Below, piece after piece: positions 51,746 to 58,967 of a stretch of 64,000 nucleotides of DNA (the stretch's first letter is position 1; the number at the start of each line of letters is the position of its first letter). The stretch is from a bacterium. Its GTDB lineage: Bacteria > Armatimonadota > Fimbriimonadia > Fimbriimonadales > Fimbriimonadaceae. The position numbers and the translations under genes are program-made. Under the pieces are notes generated by a model. The model had not been told where the DNA came from, did no database searches, and saw only the letters and a program-made list of their open reading frames with translations. The stretch lies in the NCBI GenBank assembly GCA_013823945.1, contig PNMZ01000007.1, positions 1 to 64,000 on the forward strand, given 5' to 3'.

Positions 51746-52792
51746 TTAGGTGTTTTGATTGTTGGAGATGCTGATGATGAGGGAGTTGGTATCTAGGGTG
51801 GCGGTGGTGCCGATAGGAATTGTCCATTTGGGGCGGACGTGACCGATGGCGGCTCCGGTCATGACGGGGATTCCGAGGAGGCCGAGTCGCTCGTTGAGAA
51901 CATCTTTGACAAGCCACTCGTTGGGTTCGGGTTCTTCTGGGTCGCAGTTGGTGAATTGCCCGCAAATGATTCCGGCGGCGTTGCGGAGTGATCCAGAGTT
52001 GATGAGTTGGGTGAGCATCCGGTCAATTTTGTAAGGGTCTTCGCGGATATCTTCGATGAAGACGATTTTCCCAGCCCCTTGGAGTTGGTGGGGGGTGCCG
52101 CACATTGCGCTGAGGAGGGCGAGGTTTCCACCGGTGAGGGGGCCAGTGGCGATGCCTTTGGTGATGGCTTGGAGGGTGTATTGATCGCCCTCGCCGGTGG
52201 GATTTTTGAATTCGTACTGGGTTGGGGTTCCAAAGAGGAAGGCTTTGAGGTTTGCGTCAGAGTATTCGGACGGTGTGCTGGCGACTACGGGGCCGTGGTA
52301 GGTGATCAGGTTGGATGCTTGGTTGATGGCGATAAGGAGGGCGGTGATATCGCTGTATCCGCAAAGGATTTTAGGGTTTTGACGGATGAGGTTGTAGTTG
52401 ATCTGGAGGAGGAGCCGGGTGCACCCGTAGCCGCCACGTACGGGGAACACGGCTTTGATTTCAGGGTTTTTGAACGCCCAGTGGAGATCGTCGAGACGTT
52501 CTTGATCGGTGCCGCCGAGGTAAGCCCAGGTGCGCATGAGGTTGGGGGCATCGACAGGGACGAGGCCGAGAGATTCGATGCGGGAACGGAATGCCGTGAG
52601 GTCTTCAGCGGCACCGACGGGGGATGCGGGGGCGATGAGGGCGACTTGATCGCCCGGCTTGAGGGATTGGGGTGAGATGTGTTTGTCAGATTGTGGCTGA
52701 GGCATGGTTGTGGTTGTGGCCCGGGCCACTTTGGGGAGAACGACGGATGATGCAGTTGCGAGGCCAAGAGCAAGAAGTTGGCGGCGGGTCAC
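51746..52792 (-). CDS. Tat-exported LD-carboxypeptidase (S66, muramoyltetrapeptide carboxypeptidase)
   Basis: 348 residues. The N-terminus MTRRQLLALGLATASSVVLP is a twin-arginine signal. The S66 domain follows: VALIAPASPVG, AVFPVRGGYGCTRLLL, the nucleophile Ser in LCGYSDITALL, and C-terminal FIEDIREDPYKIDRML with Glu and AAIGHVRPKWTIPIG with the catalytic His. The enzyme trims the terminal D-amino acid from L,D-tetrapeptides in peptidoglycan recycling; here it would act outside the cytoplasm, unlike E. coli LdcA. Eight bases separate it from the upstream membrane-protein gene. Confidence 0.92.
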   Translation of the reverse strand: MTRRQLLALGLATASSVVLPKVARATTTTMPQPQSDKHISPQSLKPGDQVALIAPASPVGAAEDLTAFRSRIESLGLVPVDAPNLMRTWAYLGGTDQERLDDLHWAFKNPEIKAVFPVRGGYGCTRLLLQINYNLIRQNPKILCGYSDITALLIAINQASNLITYHGPVVASTPSEYSDANLKAFLFGTPTQYEFKNPTGEGDQYTLQAITKGIATGPLTGGNLALLSAMCGTPHQLQGAGKIVFIEDIREDPYKIDRMLTQLINSGSLRNAAGIICGQFTNCDPEEPEPNEWLVKDVLNERLGLLGIPVMTGAAIGHVRPKWTIPIGTTATLDTNSLIISISNNQNT

Positions 52793-52800
52793 TTATCGAA

Positions 52801-53517
52801 TTATGATGCTAATTTTCGGATTGTTTCTCCGAGATAAAGAATACATTTGATTTGCTCGGCGGTGGGTTCTTGGCAGTAGAACGTGACAGTAGATTTGTTG
52901 CTGAGGTGGCTGATTCGATTTTCACCGACTTGGGGGGCGTGGGTTTCGAGCGAGAAGAGACTGGATGCGGCCGATGCGAGGTGGGAGTGTGATAAGTTGC
53001 CGAGTTTTTGGGCGGAGTAGGTGGCGAGGAGGTACTTGTGATGTTTTGAAGCGGCGATTTGGGTGACGTTGTTTCGGTCAATGATCGTGAGGGTCTCCCT
53101 GGCGGTTTGGGCATCAAATTTTTTCGTCATCCGCTGGGCAAAGGACTCGAGTTTATTGAGGATTTTTCGGGCAAATTTATCGGTGAAAACTTTGTGAGCG
53201 GAGTCGGAAATGAGGATGAATTGCTGGTCATTGGAGGTTTTGATGGGCGATTCCCAGACGAGGGTCGGGGTGCTTGACTCGGAGCTGTGGTCGCTGTTAT
53301 AGGCAAGGGTGAAATCGGGGCCGTGGGCGATCCATTTGATGTCGCCTTTTTCTGGCGTTTCTATTCTGAGGCCCCGAGATTTGAGGGCAGACTCTACGGC
53401 GGCGCGCTCTTTCTCGAGTTTGGCATGATACTCTTGGGCTTTAGGGATGAGGAGGAGAATGCTGAATAGAATGATGCCCGCGATGATTCCGAGGATGATG
53501 ATCGTGGTTGGTTCCAC
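52801..53517 (-). CDS. single-pass membrane protein, function unknown
   Basis: 238 residues. One N-terminal membrane helix (IIILGIIAGIILFSILLLI) is followed by a charged coiled-coil segment (EYHAKLEKERAAVESALKSR) and a soluble domain with no family I recognise. The start is a GTG immediately preceded by TAGAAT. Placed eight bases before the LD-carboxypeptidase gene on the same strand, it probably heads a three-gene operon. Possible role in envelope function is inferred from position only. Confidence 0.72.
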   Translation of the reverse strand: MEPTTIIILGIIAGIILFSILLLIPKAQEYHAKLEKERAAVESALKSRGLRIETPEKGDIKWIAHGPDFTLAYNSDHSSESSTPTLVWESPIKTSNDQQFILISDSAHKVFTDKFARKILNKLESFAQRMTKKFDAQTARETLTIIDRNNVTQIAASKHHKYLLATYSAQKLGNLSHSHLASAASSLFSLETHAPQVGENRISHLSNKSTVTFYCQEPTAEQIKCILYLGETIRKLAS

Positions 53518-53586
53518 ATTCTAATTATTGGTGCATTGGGTCAGCAATTTAGCTGTTGGAAATTCGGGGAGGTTTTTGGAAGTTGG

Positions 53587-53592
53587 TATTGT
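53587..53592 (+). promoter_or_regulatory. candidate leaderless -10 box (TATTGT) for the pyroglutamyl peptidase-like gene
   Basis: TATTGT ends seven bases before the ATG at 53600, without ribosome site or -35 box. Confidence 0.4.
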
Positions 53593-53599
53593 GTAGTTG

Positions 53600-54223
53600 A
53601 TGAATCGGGTTTTGGTGACGGGGTTTGGAGCATTCCGGGATATTGAAGCGAATCCAAGTCAGTGGTTGGCGGAGCGCGTCCTTAACTATGATCCTGTGCT
53701 TGATTTGCCGCTGAATGAGGACAGGTTGACCCCTCCCATTTTCAATGGGGAGGGAAAGAACGAACCGAACTCCATTCGAGTTCGGGTTCTCGAGGTGAGT
53801 TATGCAGCGGTAGATGAGTTTGTTGCAGAGTTGGATAGGGAGAGTTTTGATGCTTGGCTAATGATGGGAGTGCATGGATCGGCAGAGCGAATGCATTTGG
53901 AATGCGTGGCGCGGAATTGGTGCCGTGTTGGCGCGGATGTCCGAGGGGAGGTGCGTGGTCCGGGGATGATTGATCCTTCGTTGCCGGGCCAATTGCATGG
54001 GAATTTATTTGCCGGACGGTGGGAGGGGGTGACGATTGATGCGGGCGGTTACTTGTGTAATTATTTGTTTTTTCGTGGGGTGTCGCGGTTTCCGGCGAAG
54101 CGGATCGGGTTTTTACATGTGCCTCGGGCGGAGGTGATGGGATTGGAGGATCAGTGGGTGATTGTTCGAGGGATGATAGATGAGCTGACAACGAACATAG
54201 ATTCCGGGTCAAGCCCTGAATGA
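53600..54223 (+). CDS. pyroglutamyl-peptidase I-like cysteine peptidase (C15) with an internal insertion
   Basis: 207 residues. The family core is visible: VLVTGFGAFRDIEANPSQWL, then MMGVHGSAERMHLECVARNW with the catalytic Glu, DAGGYLCNYLFF with the catalytic Cys, and GFLHVPRAEV with the catalytic His. Such enzymes remove N-terminal pyroglutamate from peptides in the cytoplasm. About 28 extra residues lie between NPSQWLAERVLNYD and SIRVRVLEVSY; the DNA there (53730-53754) forms a CCCCTCCC-type hairpin like the dispersed repeats. A TTG directly precedes the ATG; the ATG was chosen. Confidence 0.87.
   Translation: MNRVLVTGFGAFRDIEANPSQWLAERVLNYDPVLDLPLNEDRLTPPIFNGEGKNEPNSIRVRVLEVSYAAVDEFVAELDRESFDAWLMMGVHGSAERMHLECVARNWCRVGADVRGEVRGPGMIDPSLPGQLHGNLFAGRWEGVTIDAGGYLCNYLFFRGVSRFPAKRIGFLHVPRAEVMGLEDQWVIVRGMIDELTTNIDSGSSPE
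53730..53754. repeat. CCCCTCCC/GGGGAGGG hairpin inside the C15 peptidase gene
   Basis: CCCCTCCCATT-TTC-AATGGGGAGGG with one mismatch in the arms; resembles the dispersed hairpins at 17428 and 44166. It lies in a segment encoding residues absent from typical family members and keeps the frame open. Confidence 0.65.
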
Positions 54224-54233
54224 CAATTGGCCG

Positions 54234-55088
54234 CTAGGCATTTACTGCGTCAAGGAATTTTTTGGCGTTGGCGTAGGATGTTGGAACGCCGACGAGGGGA
54301 TCGAGTTCGGCTTCGTATTCGAGGTTGACCCAGCCTGAGAAATTGGCAGACTTGAGGGCTTGGAGGGATGCTTCTAGGTTGACGGTGCCTTCGCCAATGA
54401 TGGTTCCGGCGAATTCTGTGCCGTCAATGCCTTTGTAATGTCCACCGGGTTCCTTGATGAAATCTTTGAAATGGCACATATAGGCGTTGGGAGCGACTTC
54501 GGCGACGCCTTCGTGTCCTGGTTGGTTCACGAGGAGGAAGTTCCCGGTGTCTGGGTTAGCGCCAAGGGCAGAGTGTCCGGTTTTGGCGCGGACTTGGGCG
54601 ATGATGTCATTGATTTGATCACCCCGGCCAGCGAGTTTGCCGTGGTTTTCGAGGGCAAGGCGAACGCGTTGGGAGTGAGCGTAATCGGCAGCTTCGGCGA
54701 GGCCGTCGACAATCCAGGCGAAGGCTTGTTCTTGGGTGAACGTGGAATCGGAGTAGACATCTCCGGCGAAGACTCGGACGGTGTTGGTTTGGAAGTGGAG
54801 GGCTTCGTCCACGCCCCGTTTGATGATGGCAACGCCTTCCGCGCGTTCTTCGGGGGTGGCTTTAGCGAAGTTGTTGGCGACGCTAAAGACACCGCACGTG
54901 AGTCCAGTAGCTTTGAGGGCAGCGAGGGCGATTTTGCGTTCGGCTTCCCAATCGGTGTAGAAGAAGTCGAGGAGTTCAACCCCGGGGGCACCGAGATTTG
55001 CGGCTTCATGAATGAACGATTCGAGATTGAGTTTGCCGGCTTTGACAGCGGCGACGTAACTGTACATCGAGATACCGAGATGCATCAT
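54234..55088 (-). CDS. sugar phosphate isomerase/epimerase, TIM-barrel
   Basis: 284 residues of the AP-endonuclease-2-type TIM barrel (IolE/xylose-isomerase-like). Key parts: LGISMYSYVAA, APGVELLDFFYTDW with a metal Glu, VRLALENHGKLAG with a metal Glu-Asn-His, GANPDTGNFLL with Asp, CHFKDF and GWVNLEYEAELD. No signal peptide, so cytoplasmic. The frame extends to 55259 but the ATG at 55088 fits the family start. It begins two bases after the nuoN stop and so may be the last gene of the nuo operon. The sugar substrate is unknown. Confidence 0.85.
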   Translation of the reverse strand: MMHLGISMYSYVAAVKAGKLNLESFIHEAANLGAPGVELLDFFYTDWEAERKIALAALKATGLTCGVFSVANNFAKATPEERAEGVAIIKRGVDEALHFQTNTVRVFAGDVYSDSTFTQEQAFAWIVDGLAEAADYAHSQRVRLALENHGKLAGRGDQINDIIAQVRAKTGHSALGANPDTGNFLLVNQPGHEGVAEVAPNAYMCHFKDFIKEPGGHYKGIDGTEFAGTIIGEGTVNLEASLQALKSANFSGWVNLEYEAELDPLVGVPTSYANAKKFLDAVNA

Positions 55089-55090
55089 GG

Positions 55091-56638
55091 TTAGCGGACT
55101 TCCTGGTTGACTTCGGTGGGGATAGGAACGGCGATTGCGGGAGTGTCTTGAACGTCGGGTTCGAGTTGAATGACGGACATGGTGTCTCGACCGGCGGTTG
55201 ACCCGGAGTTGATGAGCGGTGATGCCATGAATGCGATGCCAAGAACTCCGATTACACAAATTGCTCCGGTGAGTTTAAGCCCAGGATTGAGGTGGGCGAA
55301 ATCGGTTTGCAGGGCGGGTTCATCATCCACGAACGCGGCTTTGGCGATTTGCCAATAGTAGAAGGTGGAGATGACGCTGTTGATAGCGAGGGTGATGGCG
55401 AGGACGGGGAGTCCGGCGGCGAGGGCATCATTGAAGATAGCGAGCTTCCCAAAGAAGCCTCCGGTGGGAGGGACACCAATGAGTGAAACGAGACAGATGA
55501 ACAGGACGCCAGCGGCGTACGGGGCTTTTCGCCACATGCCGTTGAGGTCTTGGGTTCGGGTTCCTTCTTTGCCATCTTTGGCGGTGATGCTGATCATCGC
55601 GAAGGCTCCAATTGTCATCGCGGTGTAGGTAACGAAGTAGAAAATGACACTTGCGAGAGGAATCTCTACGGGCATTTTGAGGTGGGCGAGGATTCCCACG
55701 AGGAGGTATCCGGCGTGGGCGACGCTGGAGTAGCCGAGGGCTCGCTTGACGTCCTTTTGGACGAGAGCTACGAGGTTACCGACCGTCATCGTTGCAATAG
55801 CGATTCCGGTGAGAGCGGGGAACCAGAAATTTTGAAGGGCATCAGCAGCGGTGAGTACTCGGATGAGTGCACCCATTGCGGCGACCTTACTGATAATGCT
55901 CATGAAGGCGGTGACGTTGGTGGGGGCACCTTGATAGACATCGGGAGTCCATTGGTGGAAAGGAACGAGGGCGGCTTTGAATCCGAGACCAACGAGCATA
56001 AGGGCGATGGCGAACACGGCCATGACGAATGTGCTGTCGGTGGCATAGAGGGCAATTTTGAATCCTTCGAGGTCGAGGGTTCCCGAGGCACCGTAGATGA
56101 ATGCGATTCCGTAAAGCAGGAATGCCGAAGCGAATGCGCCGAGGAGGAAGTATTTGAGGGCAGATTCTTCGGATCGTTGGTCACCACGGGCCATTCCCGA
56201 GAGGCAGTAGAGGGCGATGGAGAGGACTTCCAGGCCGACGAAAAGCATGAGAAGGTTTTGGGTGCCAACCATGATCATGGCTCCGCCGAGAGACCAGAGA
56301 GCGAGGGGATAGAATTCGCCGAAGGCGATGCGGCGTTGCCGGAGATAGCCTTCGCTGAACAGGAAGCAAAGGGCAGTTGCGCCGAGCATAACCAGTTGGA
56401 GGAGTACGGCGAGTTGATCTCGGAAGACCATGTTAGCGATGGTTGTGGTTGGTTCGGCACCGAGTTGTCCCAGGAGGAGGACAAATGCGGCGGTGAGACC
56501 AGCAAGGGAGAGGCCAACGATCAGGTTGTTGTTTTGTTTGGGGCGGAACATCTCGACCAGGAGTCCAATGATCCCGGTGACGAAGACGATGATGGTGGGC
56601 ATAAGGACGCCCCAATCGATGGTCGGTATTTGAATCAT
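55091..56638 (-). CDS. nuoN: NADH-quinone oxidoreductase subunit N
   Basis: 515-residue proton-pumping membrane subunit of complex I with about 14 helices. Conserved pump elements include the Glu in LFVGLEVLSIALYCLSG, a Lys helix in LGFKAALVPFHQWTPDVYQG and the Lys-containing QKDVKRALGYSSVAHAG. The Pro-rich VSLIGVPPTGGFFGKLAIF is normal for NuoN. Its start overlaps the upstream URO-D-like gene stop (ATGA at 56635-56638). Confidence 0.96.
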   Translation of the reverse strand: MIQIPTIDWGVLMPTIIVFVTGIIGLLVEMFRPKQNNNLIVGLSLAGLTAAFVLLLGQLGAEPTTTIANMVFRDQLAVLLQLVMLGATALCFLFSEGYLRQRRIAFGEFYPLALWSLGGAMIMVGTQNLLMLFVGLEVLSIALYCLSGMARGDQRSEESALKYFLLGAFASAFLLYGIAFIYGASGTLDLEGFKIALYATDSTFVMAVFAIALMLVGLGFKAALVPFHQWTPDVYQGAPTNVTAFMSIISKVAAMGALIRVLTAADALQNFWFPALTGIAIATMTVGNLVALVQKDVKRALGYSSVAHAGYLLVGILAHLKMPVEIPLASVIFYFVTYTAMTIGAFAMISITAKDGKEGTRTQDLNGMWRKAPYAAGVLFICLVSLIGVPPTGGFFGKLAIFNDALAAGLPVLAITLAINSVISTFYYWQIAKAAFVDDEPALQTDFAHLNPGLKLTGAICVIGVLGIAFMASPLINSGSTAGRDTMSVIQLEPDVQDTPAIAVPIPTEVNQEVR

Positions 56639-57273
56639 GATTTGGCGTTTGCCTCCTGTGTGTGCCGCATCTGTTCAAATGCGGAGTTTGAAAATTGGAT
56701 ATGGGCTTCGGAGTGGTTTGCGGCGAGGGCACCGGTGCGGAGTTCGGCGACTCGGGCGGGTGTCCAGCCGGATTCGGTTTGCCAGGCGAATGCGTGGGCG
56801 GGAAGGTCACTGACGAAGTCGATGTAGGGTTCGGACGTTCCGGCGATAGCTATGAGATTGAACCGAGCGTCGGTGATTGCAGCGAGGATTTCTCGGTCCC
56901 GTTCGAGGAAAAACCCTCCGTACTGCATGGGGGTTGAGACGTCGGGCGAGGCTCCTTCGATGAGATAGCAGATGCCATCGGCTCCGGCGTGGAGGGCATC
57001 ATTGATGGCGACTTGAGTTGTGGCGACGAGGCGATCGAGGGTTTGATTACCGGCCTCGGGGTCTGATTCAAGTTCGTTGAAGATGTCGAGATCTTGCTTG
57101 AGAGCAACGGTGAGGGGAGAGGGAATGACCGCAAGGACGGCTTGGTCGGGATTGGATGCGAGGGTTGCGACGATTCGGTCAAGGGGAACGAGGAGAGCAT
57201 CCTGACCAATTGTGGGGGATTGATCAGGTGTTCCGCCTCGGGCGACGGTGACAAGTCGTTCACGTGAGGTCAT
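56635..57273 (-). CDS. URO-D-like short protein embedded in the nuo operon
   Basis: 212 residues, no signal or membrane helix. The order of motifs suggests a shortened uroporphyrinogen decarboxylase/corrinoid-methyltransferase-like barrel: RERLVTVARGGTPDQSP at the start, INDALHAGADGICYLIEGAS, GGFFLERDREIL, and the C-terminal HAFAWQTESGWTPARVAELR. The usual URO-D has about 340 residues, so parts of the barrel are missing. It overlaps nuoM and nuoN by four bases on either side, so its synthesis is coupled to complex I. Similarity is by eye and weak; the function is not known. Confidence 0.6.
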   Translation of the reverse strand: MTSRERLVTVARGGTPDQSPTIGQDALLVPLDRIVATLASNPDQAVLAVIPSPLTVALKQDLDIFNELESDPEAGNQTLDRLVATTQVAINDALHAGADGICYLIEGASPDVSTPMQYGGFFLERDREILAAITDARFNLIAIAGTSEPYIDFVSDLPAHAFAWQTESGWTPARVAELRTGALAANHSEAHIQFSNSAFEQMRHTQEANAKS

Positions 57274-58967
57274 CGTTTAGGTTGAATTGAGGTAGCAGAG
57301 TCGCCTTGGGCATAGTAGTCAGCGGCGGCAACGACTTCGAATCCGGCAGAGGTGTCAATGTCTCCGGTTGTGGTTCGGGCGTTGATGTTGACAAGGTTGC
57401 CCTGGGCGTCAATTTCGTGATTTGGGTTGTTCCAAGCGGGTCGTTGACCAGCAGGATTAATTGCCATCATACGGGTGGCATTGATGGATTTCTCCATGGG
57501 CTTGAGGAAGGTGTTGGGGTAGATACCGCCCCAGAAGATGAAGACGATGAAGACGCCAACGAGTCCGATTTCCCACGGCTTGAGATCTTTGAGGCGGGCG
57601 AGCTTGGGGTTGAGTGGGCCATAGAACACCTGTCGGAACATGTGGAGCAGGTATGCGGCAGCCAGGATGACACCAATTCCGGCGATCACGGGGTAGGCAA
57701 GGGTGAGCCCATATTGTCCGTTCGCGGCGGTCATGAATCCTCCGTAAAGGGCGAGGAATTCACCGATGAAGCCGTTCATCCCTGGAAGGCCAACGCTGGA
57801 AAGCATGACGATCAGGAACAGCGCGCTAAAGATGGGCATTTGAGCTTTGAGTCCACCGTAATCTTTGAATGCGCGGGTGTGAGTGCGCTCGTAAATAAGA
57901 CCGATGAGGAGGAAGAGGGCTCCGGTGCTGATTCCGTGGTTGAGTTGTTGGTAGGCACCGCCCATCATTCCGGCTTGGTTGAGGGAGAAGACGCCGAAGA
58001 CAACGAATCCCATGTGCGCGACGGAGGAATAGGCGACGAGTTTTTTGACGTCGGGCTGGACAGCGGCGACGACGGCACCGTAGATGATTCCGATTACGGC
58101 GAGGGTCATGATGGGGAGAACTGCGGCTTGGGTTGCCTCGGGGAAGAGCGGGAGTGAGAACCGGAGGAGGCCGTAGGTTCCCATTTTCAGGAGGACGCCG
58201 GCAAGGATTACGGAGCCAGCGGTGGGGGCTTCGGTGTGGGCGTCGGGAAGCCAAGTGTGGAAGGGGAACATCGGACACTTGACGAGCAGAGCTACGGTAA
58301 ACGCCCAGAAGATTAGGGTTTGGAGGTTGCCGGTGTTCTGCCAGAATTCGCCGGAAGCGACGAGCGCCTGGATTGCCGTGATGTCGAAGGTCATGACCCC
58401 GGTGAGAGCTTCGTGTTGCTTGGCGAGGGTGATCATGCCGAGGAGCATGAAGATGGAAGCGGCGAAGGTGTAGATGAAGAATTTGATCGCCGCGTAGTTG
58501 CGGTTGGAGCCGCCCCAGACGTAGATCATGATCGCCATTGGGATGAGGGTTGCTTCAAAGAATGTATAGAAAAGGATGAGGTCGAGGCTAACGAAGACGC
58601 CGAGCATTGCGGCTTCGAGGAGAAGCATCATGGCGAAGTAGATGCGTGGGCGTTTATCGATATAGAAGCTGAAGATTGCCGCGAGCAGGGTCAGCAGGGT
58701 GGTCATGAGGAAAAGCCAGATGCTGATTCCATCAATACCGACTTTGTACTTGATGCCCCAGGCGGGGATCCAAGGTGCGGCTTCGACCATTTGGAAATTG
58801 AACTGATTTGAGCTGAAAAGCGCAAGAACGCCGAGAGAAGCGAGGAATGCCGAGCTGGTGAAGACGATGGTGAGCCATTTAATGGCTTTGGGGTAGCGCT
58901 CGGGGACGAGGAAGAGTAGGATCATCCCGACGATGGGGATGAGGATGGTGGTGGTGATGGTGCCCAT
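57270..58967 (-). CDS. nuoM: NADH-quinone oxidoreductase subunit M
   Basis: 565-residue antiporter-like complex I subunit with about 14 membrane helices. Key parts are FFEATLIPMAIMIYVWG with the essential Glu, ALLVKCPMFPFHTWLPDAHTEAPTAGSVILAG with Lys and His, and VKKLVAYSSVAHMGFV. The C-terminal 60 residues (after the last helix) are a hydrophilic tail rich in Asn and Thr, longer than usual. Its start shares one base with the nuoL stop. Confidence 0.97.
   Translation of the reverse strand: MGTITTTILIPIVGMILLFLVPERYPKAIKWLTIVFTSSAFLASLGVLALFSSNQFNFQMVEAAPWIPAWGIKYKVGIDGISIWLFLMTTLLTLLAAIFSFYIDKRPRIYFAMMLLLEAAMLGVFVSLDLILFYTFFEATLIPMAIMIYVWGGSNRNYAAIKFFIYTFAASIFMLLGMITLAKQHEALTGVMTFDITAIQALVASGEFWQNTGNLQTLIFWAFTVALLVKCPMFPFHTWLPDAHTEAPTAGSVILAGVLLKMGTYGLLRFSLPLFPEATQAAVLPIMTLAVIGIIYGAVVAAVQPDVKKLVAYSSVAHMGFVVFGVFSLNQAGMMGGAYQQLNHGISTGALFLLIGLIYERTHTRAFKDYGGLKAQMPIFSALFLIVMLSSVGLPGMNGFIGEFLALYGGFMTAANGQYGLTLAYPVIAGIGVILAAAYLLHMFRQVFYGPLNPKLARLKDLKPWEIGLVGVFIVFIFWGGIYPNTFLKPMEKSINATRMMAINPAGQRPAWNNPNHEIDAQGNLVNINARTTTGDIDTSAGFEVVAAADYYAQGDSATSIQPKR

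Noticed and set aside
55550-56827. Open frame of 425 codons on the + strand across nuoN and the URO-D-like gene
   Set aside because: Antisense to an intact conserved membrane subunit, low-complexity acidic translation, no ribosome site.
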